This document shows positions 6,613-13,242 of a stretch of DNA of 13,374 nucleotides, in pieces (within the stretch, counting starts at the first letter, position 1; every line of letters starts with the position of its first letter). The DNA is from Deltaproteobacteria bacterium. Lineage in GTDB: Bacteria > Myxococcota_A > Polyangia > Polyangiales > Houyiibacteriaceae. The stretch is from assembly GCA_003647035.1 (NCBI GenBank), contig QMMB01000034.1:1-13374 (forward strand), written 5' to 3'. The notes below the pieces were generated by a model. That model was not told the DNA's origin, made no database searches, and saw only the letters and a program-made list of their open reading frames with translations. A program made the position numbers and the translations under genes.

Positions 6613-7206
6613 CTAGTGCCCGCGATCCCTGTCGACGCCGGGGTGCGTATCGTCGCCCGGCTCGTGGCGGGGATTGGCTGTGAGGTACGTGCCGTCCCGT
6701 CCGGGGATCGAAAGGAGGGTCTCCTTGTCGTAGATAAAGTGATCACGACTCGTCGAGGGCGGCATGTGCATGCCCGTGTCCATGCGGATGGCATCGCACG
6801 GGCATGCCTCGACGCAGTAGCCGCAGAAAATACAGCGAAGCTCATCGATGACGAACACCGATGGATAGCGCTCGTAACCGTAGCGCGGATCATCCGGCTC
6901 GTACTCGGCGGGCTCGATGTGGATGCACTGTGCCGGACACGCGGTGCTGCAGCACAGGCACGCCACGCAGCGTGGGGAACCGTCGGTCCGCTGGGTGAGA
7001 CGGTGAATGCCACGGAACCGCTCGGGGTACTCGACCTTCTCCTCCGGATATTTCACCGTGTCGATCTCCTTCTTGGCCTGTGGGCCGAAGGTGTTCTTGA
7101 AGAAGCGACCCATCGCGAAGCCGAGACCTTTGGCTATCTCGGGGACATAGGCCTGCTCGGCAAGGGTTCGTCCGGGCTTTTTGATGACTTTAACTTCGAC
7201 TGCCAT
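6613..7206 (-). CDS. nuoI: NADH-quinone oxidoreductase subunit I (two 4Fe-4S ferredoxin subunit)
   Basis: 197 residues. This peripheral-arm subunit of complex I holds clusters N6a and N6b, which pass electrons from NuoG to NuoB. Two ferredoxin motifs are intact: C80-VA-C83-LC-C86-STA-C90-P and C125-IF-C128-GY-C131-VEA-C135-P. Residues 60-73 (Y-P-ERFRGIHRLTQR) match the conserved stretch before the first cluster. The C-terminal tail of about 45 residues is polar and rich in His and Asp. The ATG at 7206 has GAGG 4 bases upstream; the open frame continues further upstream into nuoH but without ferredoxin-like sequence. There is an 8-base gap to the nuoH stop. Normally nuoJ would follow; here a methyltransferase gene does. 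Confidence 0.96.
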   Translation of the reverse strand: MAVEVKVIKKPGRTLAEQAYVPEIAKGLGFAMGRFFKNTFGPQAKKEIDTVKYPEEKVEYPERFRGIHRLTQRTDGSPRCVACLCCSTACPAQCIHIEPAEYEPDDPRYGYERYPSVFVIDELRCIFCGYCVEACPCDAIRMDTGMHMPPSTSRDHFIYDKETLLSIPGRDGTYLTANPRHEPGDDTHPGVDRDRGH

Positions 7207-7214
7207 GCGCGACC

Positions 7215-8630
7215 TCAGAATAGCTTCTCGAAGAAGGCGACCCAACCGTCGAGCCACCCCGACAAGATCAGCGCGCCGACGACCAAAATGTTGAGCAAGG
7301 AGAGGGGCAGCATGCCCTTCCAGCAAAGCGACATGAGCTGGTCGTAACGGAATCGCGGAAGGGACCAGCGAATCATCAATTGGAACCAAATCAGAGCGAT
7401 GACTTTCAGCAGGAAGGCGACGAACTGAATGGCCACGACCAGCCAATGCACCAGCGGCACCGAGTAGCTCCCCGCCACGAAGGGCAATGCGAACTCAAAC
7501 CCGTCACGGTAGAGAAAAGGAACATCCCAGCCACCGAAAAAGATCACCGAGGCAATCGCCGCCAGGGAGACGACCTCGACGAACTCACCCATGAAGAACA
7601 TCCCGAACTTCATGCCGGAATATTCCGTGAGATAGCCGCCGACGAGCTCGCTTTCCCCCTCGGGGAGGTCGAAAGGGACGCGCTTCGTTTCGGCGATGGC
7701 CGCAACCAAGAAAGTGACTGCCGCCAGGGTCAGCGGCGGAACGAAGATCCCCCACACGTGGTCGTGCTGCCACATGGTCATGTCTTCGAGCCGAAGCGAG
7801 GCATAGACCATGAACGCCGGAACGAGCGTCAGGCCGAGAACGACCTCGTAGCTGACCATCTGGCTGGCGGCGCGGATGCCGCCGAGCAGGGAGAACTTGT
7901 TGTCCGAGGCGTAGCCCGAAATCGCCGCACCGATGATGCCGGTGCTCGCGATGGCGAAGATGAAGAGAATGCCAACGTTGAGACTCGCGACCTGCAGTGG
8001 CACGACGAGACCTGCTATTTCGCCCGTCCTCGGAAGGACCTGATCGAGGTAGTCCCAGTGCAGCGAGCTCGCGAAGGGGATGACCGCAAAGGCCGCAATC
8101 GCAGGAATGAGCGCAATGATCGGGCCCGCAGAGAAAAGAAGCTTGTCGCCCTTTGGAGGCACGAAGTCTTCCTTGAAGATGAACTTCAGGGCGTCAGCCA
8201 CGGGGTGCAGGAGGCCGATGAGCATGATCTTGCCGCCGTTGCGGACAATCATGCTGTGCACGGCGTACCCGGCGCGGAGCACAACGGAGGCGACGCCAAA
8301 GGCGATCAGGCTGGCCGTCAGCGAGGACGTCGAAATCGGCAGGGGATTGCTTCCCTTGATCGCAACGAAGGTCAGCGTGACCAGGGCGACGATAGCGACG
8401 ATGCCCGTCAGCGCGGCCAAGCGCCACATGGGCAGCCTCGCGCGGTCGATGAAGGTCACCGCCGACGCTGGCAGCACGATGGCGGCTCGGCTCGGTCCAA
8501 GCCGGTCTTGAATCATCGCGCTCTGCCGGCGCTCCGCCCAGATGATAATCGGCGCGAAGCCGCCGACCGTGATCAACAGAATGACGAGCACCTTCACGAG
8601 CGAGGACGTGACGAGGAAGGTCGTGGTCAT
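7215..8630 (-). CDS. nuoH: NADH-quinone oxidoreductase subunit H, enlarged
   Basis: 471 residues; the E. coli protein has about 325. NuoH is the membrane subunit that, with NuoB and NuoD, forms the quinone chamber. Hallmarks include WAERRQSAMIQDRLGPSRA (31-49), HPVADALKFIFKEDFVP (142-158), DNKFSLLGGIRAASQMVSYE in the middle, PFDLPEGESELVGGYLTEYS, GMKFGMFFMGE, and near the end LPRFRYDQLMSLCWK. Between the RLGPSRA motif and the PVADALK motif, which are nearly adjacent in other NuoH, lies an extra stretch of about 80 residues (51-134) with two hydrophobic segments (about 71-91 and 104-128). A smaller extra loop follows near 183-205, and there is an extra hydrophobic region before LPRFRYD. The frame is intact throughout. 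The ATG overlaps the nuoG stop by 4 bases (ATGA). Confidence 0.95.
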   Translation of the reverse strand: MTTTFLVTSSLVKVLVILLITVGGFAPIIIWAERRQSAMIQDRLGPSRAAIVLPASAVTFIDRARLPMWRLAALTGIVAIVALVTLTFVAIKGSNPLPISTSSLTASLIAFGVASVVLRAGYAVHSMIVRNGGKIMLIGLLHPVADALKFIFKEDFVPPKGDKLLFSAGPIIALIPAIAAFAVIPFASSLHWDYLDQVLPRTGEIAGLVVPLQVASLNVGILFIFAIASTGIIGAAISGYASDNKFSLLGGIRAASQMVSYEVVLGLTLVPAFMVYASLRLEDMTMWQHDHVWGIFVPPLTLAAVTFLVAAIAETKRVPFDLPEGESELVGGYLTEYSGMKFGMFFMGEFVEVVSLAAIASVIFFGGWDVPFLYRDGFEFALPFVAGSYSVPLVHWLVVAIQFVAFLLKVIALIWFQLMIRWSLPRFRYDQLMSLCWKGMLPLSLLNILVVGALILSGWLDGWVAFFEKLF

Positions 8631-10201
8631 TGTGCCGCCTCTACCGTGTCGACGAGGCCTTCGCGCAACCCTTGGAGATCTTTGAAGCCGAGATCCTTGC
8701 CGAGCTTCCGGGCCAGATCCGAAATCGTCTTCCAGGCAGGTTGGACACCATCCGGTGGGCCAAGGGTGGGCTGAAACGCCTGGGCCAGGCCCTTCGCATT
8801 GACGAAGCTCCCGTGGACTTCGAACGTGTCCGCCACGGGGATCGCGACGGAAGCTGCTGCGGGCAGTGCCCCGACGTGGCTGGTCAGCGAGACGACCCCA
8901 TCCAACGCAGCGAGCGGCGCGAGGTCCTCGAGCTTCTCCGCGGTGGCCCAGCCGAGCGCAAGCACCCCTTGCACCGTCCCGGACTGCACGTCAGCGAGAA
9001 GCTCGCCAACCGGCTTCAAGGTCGCCCCGCTCGCCGCCTGCTTGGCCCCCGCGCGGTTCGGATTATTGTCTTCGCTCCGCAAGATATCGTCGCCTTCCCA
9101 TCCGCCGAGCGCGGCGAGGTAGAGCCGATCGGTGCCGAGGGCGCCGGCTAGCCTAACAAGCGCGAGGTTGTCCTCGGTAGTGTGCTGTGCGCTCAAAACC
9201 ACCGCGAGCTTCGAGGCGTCGACGGCCTTCAGCTGCTCCGCCGCGAGGGCGAGCGCTTCCTCTTCGGCGACCGGCGTGCGTTCCTCTCCGCGACCCGCGG
9301 TCGGCGTCAGAAGCCGGTCGGTGTCGTGGCGCGTGTACGTCATCATGCCGTCGTCACACATCCAGAACTCGTTGACGTCAGCGTTGTCGCGCGGCCGAAG
9401 CCGGTACACCTTGCCATAACGCGGATCGTAGTCGACGTGGGTGTTGCAGCCCGTCGCGCAACCCGTGCAGACACCCTGCCCTGACTTGAGAAACCAGACG
9501 CGCGCCTTGAATCGGAAGTCCTGACTCGTCAGCGCCCCCACCGGACAAACGTGCTCGGTCATCAAGGTGTACCTGTGATCGAGCTCTCGACCCGGCGCGA
9601 GTATGATCTCGTTCCTGTTGCCTCGTTCACGCATGTCGAGAACGTGGTCTTTGGCCACCTCGTCGCACACGCGAATGCAGCGCGTGCACATGATGCAGCG
9701 CTCGGCGTCATAGACGATGGTCGGACCGAAGCGAACGCCCTTGGGCTTGTGAACCGGCTCGGTGAGCTTGCGCTTCAGCGTGCCCTGATGCTCGTAGTAG
9801 TAGTCCTGCAGTTTGCATTCGCCGGCCTGATCGCAGATCGGGCAGTCGACCGGGTGATTGAGGAGCAAGAACTCCTGCACCGAGGCTTGCGCGCTCTTCA
9901 CTTCCGCGTTGGTAGAGGAGACGACCATGTCCTCAGCGGCGGCGAGCTGACACGCAGGCTGAAGCTTGGGCTTGCTCGCAGGAACGTACTCGCCCTTGTC
10001 TGCGTCGAACACGAGCTGGGGCATCGCCATTTGACGACCACTCTCGACGTGGACGAGGCACATCCGACAGTTGGCTGCAATCGACAACCCAGGATGCCAG
10101 CAGTAGTGTGGGATTTCGACGCCTTCACGCCAGGCCGCCTCCATGACGGTCTCCCCCGCCTCGAACGCAATCTCTTTCCCATCCAACACGAACTTAGGCA
10201 T
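8627..10201 (-). CDS. nuoG: NADH-quinone oxidoreductase subunit G, short form
   Basis: 524 residues; common NuoG proteins are roughly 680-900. Ligand sets, in order: a 2Fe-2S plant-type ferredoxin (C34, C45, C48, C84), a His-ligated 4Fe-4S (H116, C120, C123, C129), a 4Fe-4S (C169, C172, C175, C219), and a Cys set C245-x2-C248-x3-C252 with C282, the pattern of the extra N7 cluster found in some bacteria. The molybdopterin-oxidoreductase-like part after this has only about 240 residues. The subunit collects electrons from the NuoEF dimer and passes them to NuoI, but no nuoE or nuoF lies here. The start is taken at ATG 10201; an in-frame TTG two codons upstream (10207) is possible. The region before the start is filled by a palindromic element. 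Confidence 0.95.
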   Translation of the reverse strand: MPKFVLDGKEIAFEAGETVMEAAWREGVEIPHYCWHPGLSIAANCRMCLVHVESGRQMAMPQLVFDADKGEYVPASKPKLQPACQLAAAEDMVVSSTNAEVKSAQASVQEFLLLNHPVDCPICDQAGECKLQDYYYEHQGTLKRKLTEPVHKPKGVRFGPTIVYDAERCIMCTRCIRVCDEVAKDHVLDMRERGNRNEIILAPGRELDHRYTLMTEHVCPVGALTSQDFRFKARVWFLKSGQGVCTGCATGCNTHVDYDPRYGKVYRLRPRDNADVNEFWMCDDGMMTYTRHDTDRLLTPTAGRGEERTPVAEEEALALAAEQLKAVDASKLAVVLSAQHTTEDNLALVRLAGALGTDRLYLAALGGWEGDDILRSEDNNPNRAGAKQAASGATLKPVGELLADVQSGTVQGVLALGWATAEKLEDLAPLAALDGVVSLTSHVGALPAAASVAIPVADTFEVHGSFVNAKGLAQAFQPTLGPPDGVQPAWKTISDLARKLGKDLGFKDLQGLREGLVDTVEAAQ

Positions 10202-10219
10202 GCGCAACGCTCACATTCT

Positions 10220-10346
10220 CCGATGAGTCGGATTTGCCGCAGATGCCGAGCGCGCCCACAGCGAGCGACTGAGGAATAGCGAAAGCTATTTCGCAGGGAG
10301 TGAGCGAGGACGTAAGCCGGCAGGTGCGGCAAATCCGACTCATCGG
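10220..10346. mobile_element. 127-bp palindromic element (MITE- or REP-like) between nuoD and nuoG
   Basis: The ends are perfect 22-bp inverted repeats, 10220-10241 against 10325-10346, starting CCGATGAGTCGG at the left. After a 2-base mismatch, pairing resumes for 5 bp (10244-10248 with 10318-10322). The centre holds a further hairpin, AATAGC-GAAA-GCTATT at 10275-10290. In the nuo transcript this would fold into one long stem. It has no coding capacity. The right arm includes the last Arg codon and the stop codon of nuoD. No clear target-site duplication was seen. The build is that of a non-autonomous mobile repeat or a regulatory intercistronic hairpin; no second copy occurs in the window. 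Confidence 0.65.
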
Positions 10347-11557
10347 TCGCACTCCCCACCGATCATGTTCACTGATCCGAAGGTGGGGATGATGTCGGCG
10401 ATCATTCCGCCCAGAAGCATCTCTCGACTGGCCGAGAGATTGTACCAACTCGGAGGCCTGACCCTCACTCGGTACGGTGTGCCGCTGCCGTCCGACACGA
10501 TATGGAACCCGAGCTCGCCATTGCCACCTTCGGTGAAGCTGTAGAACTCGCCTTTGGGGGTGCGCAGACCCTCCATGACGAGCTTGAAATGGGCGATGGT
10601 CGCTTCGATGGTCGTGTACACGTCATCCTTTTCAGGAAATACAATGCGCGGGTCGTCCACGTTGACCGGGCCGTCGTCGGGCATCTGCTCGATCGCCTGC
10701 TCGATGATGCGAACCGACTGCCGAATCTCCTCGAGGCGCACCATGAAGCGATCCCAGTTGTCCCCGTCTTCTCCGACCGGCACATCGAAGTCGAAGCGGT
10801 CGTACACGAGATAGGGGTGATCTTTGCGCACGTCGTAGGGAAGACCCGTCGAGCGCGCCATCGGCCCGGTGACCCCGTACGACAGCGCCTGCTCCTTGGT
10901 CAGAACGCCGACGCCCTGCATGCGGTCGAGGAAGATGCGGTTCCGGACCAGCATGATCTCCGTTTCCTTCACGACCTTGTGGACTTCCGGAATCAGCCGC
11001 AGCACATCGTCTTTGAAGGTCGCCGTGGGAGGCGCGGCCATGCCGCCGATGCGCCCAAAGCTGTGGGTCATTCGCGCGCCAGTCTCTCGCTCGAGGATGT
11101 CCCACACCCAGTCACGAACCTTCAGCAACCACAAGAACGGTGTGAACGCGCCGAGCTCCATCGCCGAGGCGCCGTTGCAGGTAAAATGGTCCGTGATTCG
11201 GGCGAGCTCACCGAGGATGACCCGGTAGTATTGGCAGCGCTCGGGAACTTCGATGCCGAGGAGTTTCTCGACCGCGAGCGACCAACCGACGTTGTTGAGC
11301 ATCGGGGACACGTAGTTGAGGCGGTCGGCGTACGGGAAGACCTGCGCCCAGGTGCCACGTTCGCACGACTTCTCGAAGCCGCGGTGCAAATAGCCGGGCT
11401 GCACGTCCAAGTTGATGAGGTTCTCGCCATCGAGGTCGATGACCATGCGAACGGTGCCGTGCATCGCCGGATGCGACGGGCCCATGTTCAGGCGCATCGG
11501 GTCGGCGGAGATCTCGAGGGAGGCCTGGTCGTTCAACAGCTCGTCAGCAGGTTCCAT
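10340..11557 (-). CDS. nuoD: NADH-quinone oxidoreductase subunit D (49-kDa-type)
   Basis: 405 residues, full length for the family. It forms much of the quinone site with NuoB. The loop NMGPSHPAMHGTVR (24-37) carries the conserved His33, and DRLNY supplies the quinone-contacting Tyr82 (by comparison with Thermus Nqo4 His38 and Tyr87). Other hallmarks are PGYLHRGFEK, EL-A-RI-TDH, SFGRIGG and the ending NMIGGECDR. It is a stand-alone subunit, not fused to NuoC. The ATG at 11557 directly follows the nuoC stop (TAGATG). The stop TGA at 10342-10340 lies inside the right arm of the palindromic element, but the protein ends exactly where relatives end (G-E-x-D-R), so the element has not altered it. 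nuoE would normally be next. Confidence 0.97.
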   Translation of the reverse strand: MEPADELLNDQASLEISADPMRLNMGPSHPAMHGTVRMVIDLDGENLINLDVQPGYLHRGFEKSCERGTWAQVFPYADRLNYVSPMLNNVGWSLAVEKLLGIEVPERCQYYRVILGELARITDHFTCNGASAMELGAFTPFLWLLKVRDWVWDILERETGARMTHSFGRIGGMAAPPTATFKDDVLRLIPEVHKVVKETEIMLVRNRIFLDRMQGVGVLTKEQALSYGVTGPMARSTGLPYDVRKDHPYLVYDRFDFDVPVGEDGDNWDRFMVRLEEIRQSVRIIEQAIEQMPDDGPVNVDDPRIVFPEKDDVYTTIEATIAHFKLVMEGLRTPKGEFYSFTEGGNGELGFHIVSDGSGTPYRVRVRPPSWYNLSASREMLLGGMIADIIPTFGSVNMIGGECDR

Positions 11558-12244
11558 CTACTCGTCCTTGGCCATTCGCTCTGCGATGCGTGCCTGAATC
11601 TGCTGTGCTGCTTCGGAATCGCTGAGCGTGCGCCGTTGCCCTTGCTGCACGCCAATCGCAGGCGACACCTGATTGTCGCTACCCGCGAGCCGCGACTCCC
11701 AATCGATGCGCGCGAACGGCTGGCCTTCTTCGATGCCGAACGGCGGAAGCTTGTCGGTGTCGTCCACCTCTCGGTACGGGACCAACGGCTGCGCCTTGTC
11801 GATAGGGTAGTCTTTGCGGAGCGGGTGTCCCACGAACTCTTCGTAGAGAAGGATGCGCCGCAGGTCGGGATGGTCCTTGAACTTGATCCCGAACATGTCC
11901 CAGATCTCGCGTTCGGCCCAGTTTGCCCCAGACCAGACCTCGCTGAGCGTGCCGGGCTCTTCGCCGTCTTTGACGTACGTACGCATCCGAATGCGCGCCC
12001 CCGTCACGGACGAGCGCAGCATGAGCACCACATCGAACCGCGCCGACTCACGCTCGGGGTAATCGATCGCGGTCAGGTCGATGAAATGGTCCATTTGCAG
12101 GTCACCATCGTCCTTCATGAACTGCGCGACCTCCACCCAATCCGTGACGGCGATCACGAGCTCGTGGTCGCCGAAGGCGTCGCTCGTTTCGAGCACGCGT
12201 TCCTCAAACTGAGCTTTGAGCCGGTCGACGACCGCCTGGGTCAT
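11558..12244 (-). CDS. nuoC: NADH-quinone oxidoreductase subunit C (30-kDa-type)
   Basis: 228 residues. It is a structural subunit of the peripheral arm that packs against NuoD. Hallmarks are FIDLTAIDYPER (54-65), W-x-GANWAEREIWDMFGIKF with the family signature E-R-E-x-W-D-M-F-G, HPDLRRILLYEEF and GHPLRKDYP. About 60 polar residues follow this signature; they are rich in Gln, Glu and Arg and end A-E-RMAKDE, an extension of the common C-terminus. The ATG at 12244 overlaps the nuoB stop by 4 bases (ATGA), and its stop is immediately followed by the nuoD ATG, so it is tightly coupled on both sides. Confidence 0.97.
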   Translation of the reverse strand: MTQAVVDRLKAQFEERVLETSDAFGDHELVIAVTDWVEVAQFMKDDGDLQMDHFIDLTAIDYPERESARFDVVLMLRSSVTGARIRMRTYVKDGEEPGTLSEVWSGANWAEREIWDMFGIKFKDHPDLRRILLYEEFVGHPLRKDYPIDKAQPLVPYREVDDTDKLPPFGIEEGQPFARIDWESRLAGSDNQVSPAIGVQQGQRRTLSDSEAAQQIQARIAERMAKDE

Positions 12245-12786
12245 GAGTGGCCCTCCCCGGTCCGGCCCGGGGCGCGCTCGGGAACGAGCCTCGGCGGCAC
12301 GATGATGGGCTTACGATCGTTGGCCTGGATCTTGTCCTGAAGGAGCATCAGCGCGTCGAGAACGGCTTCGGGGCGAGGCGGACAACCCGGGATGTACACA
12401 TCGACGGGAATCACTTTGTCGACCCCAGGAATTGTCGCGTAGTTGTCGTAGAAGCCGCCGCACGAGGCACAGGTGCCGAAGGCGATGACCCACTTCGGGT
12501 CAGCCATCTGCTCCCAGATGCGACGGACGACCGGGCCCTGCCGCTGGCTGATCGTCCCAACGATCCAAAGGACGTCCGATTGCCTGGGGCTGAAGCGCGG
12601 GGCCTCCGCACCGAAGCGCGCGATGTCGTATCGGGGCGCGGCTGTCGCCATGAACTCCATGCCGCAGCAAGCCGTGACGAACGGGTACTGGAAGAGGGAC
12701 CATTTGCGTGCCCATTGAAGCAGGTCACTCAGCCGCGTCGTGACCGCAACCTCGCCGCCGCCACCGATGACCTTCAGCTCTCCCAT
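12241..12786 (-). CDS. nuoB: NADH-quinone oxidoreductase subunit B (holds cluster N2)
   Basis: 181 residues. It binds the terminal 4Fe-4S cluster N2, which reduces quinone. The four ligands are visible: adjacent C40 and C41 in TACCGMEFMA, C106 in GTCASCGG and C135 in IPGCPPRPEA. Conserved D-V-L-W-I-V-GTIS lies before the third ligand. The C-terminal tail (about 155-181) is basic and Pro-rich. The ATG at 12786 is chosen because an AAGGTG sequence lies about 9 bases upstream and because nearly all homologous sequence starts after it; the open frame continues far upstream, antiparallel to nothing real but through nuoA in another frame. The gene overlaps the 3' end of nuoA by 13 bases. Confidence 0.97.
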   Translation of the reverse strand: MGELKVIGGGGEVAVTTRLSDLLQWARKWSLFQYPFVTACCGMEFMATAAPRYDIARFGAEAPRFSPRQSDVLWIVGTISQRQGPVVRRIWEQMADPKWVIAFGTCASCGGFYDNYATIPGVDKVIPVDVYIPGCPPRPEAVLDALMLLQDKIQANDRKPIIVPPRLVPERAPGRTGEGHS

Positions 12787-13133
12787 TCGAGCGCACCTTT
12801 TCTCCACGCGTACACGAGCGTCACGCCAAGAACGACGATGAACAGCAGCATCTCGACGAAGCCGAGCCAGCCGAGCTCCCGGAAGAGGCTCGCCCACGGA
12901 TAGAGGAACACGGCCTCGACATCGAAGACGACGAACAGAATGGCCGTGAGGTAGAACTTGATGCTCAACCGGATGTGGCTTGCGCCGGTGGTTTCCGAGC
13001 CCGATTCGTAGGGAATCGCCTTCTCGGCCGTCATGTTCTTGGGTCCGAGAACCGTGGTGAGAGCGAAGACGCCGACCGCGACGAGCGAGGCGATGCCAAG
13101 CATCAGGAACACCGGTAAATAGACCTGGAACAT
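12774..13133 (-). CDS. nuoA: NADH-quinone oxidoreductase subunit A
   Basis: 119 residues with three membrane helices (about 5-28, 59-80, 87-108), the normal form of this membrane-arm subunit. The conserved loop holds K-A-I-PYESGSETTG, then RLSIKFYLTAILFVVFDVEAVFLYPWA with the invariant D-x-E in the second helix. It is the first gene of the operon. The only possible start before an upstream stop at 13184-13182 is the ATG at 13133; a good Shine-Dalgarno is lacking (GGAG is 11 bases away). Its last codons overlap the beginning of nuoB. Confidence 0.97.
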   Translation of the reverse strand: MFQVYLPVFLMLGIASLVAVGVFALTTVLGPKNMTAEKAIPYESGSETTGASHIRLSIKFYLTAILFVVFDVEAVFLYPWASLFRELGWLGFVEMLLFIVVLGVTLVYAWRKGALEWES

Positions 13134-13178
13134 AGAGGGACGGACTCCGAGACGGGGCTGATCGCGCCGGTCGAGGGT

Positions 13179-13207
13179 TGCTTAGTATCACCCTCAGGGA
13201 GTGTCAA
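13179..13207 (-). promoter_or_regulatory. Possible promoter of the nuo operon
   Basis: On the minus strand, TTGACA (13207-13202) is a perfect -35. Exactly 17 bases later comes TAAGCA (13184-13179), a poor -10; GATACT at 13189-13184 resembles a -10 better but is only 12 bases away. The GGGAGT and CCC sequences in the spacer make a short imperfect palindrome that could be an operator. The leader would be about 40 bases. Confidence 0.35.
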
Positions 13208-13214
13208 TGAAGGT

Positions 13215-13242
13215 CGCCGCGCGATGAGCGCTACGCGCGGCG
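13215..13242. terminator. Stem-loop over the stop codon of the upstream gene
   Basis: CGCCGCGCG (13215-13223) and CGCGCGGCG (13234-13242) form 9-bp perfect arms around a 10-base loop that contains the TAG of the MYXO-CTERM-like gene. It sits between that gene and the nuo promoter and could end or attenuate transcription. No T-run follows, so this is not a classical intrinsic terminator. Confidence 0.35.

Noticed and set aside
7380..8774. Plus-strand open frame of 464 codons opposite nuoH
   Set aside because: The translation is extremely polar and repetitive (runs of Asp, Arg, Gln, Asn), as expected from reading a membrane protein gene backwards; nuoH itself is certain.
10220..10346. CRISPR repeat or intrinsic terminator
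   Set aside because: There are only two inverted copies, no spacer series and no T-run. The element sits within an operon whose downstream genes must be expressed.
10194..10448. Small open frames across the nuoD-nuoG junction with Cys/Arg-rich translations
   Set aside because: They are read from the inverted arms of the palindromic element, which gives similar short peptides on both strands; there is no independent sign of coding.
10502..12340. Very long plus-strand open frame (612 codons) opposite nuoC and nuoD
   Set aside because: It is antisense to two unmistakable genes, its translation is rich in Arg, His, Asp and Val without any fold or motif, and such mirror frames are common in high-GC DNA.
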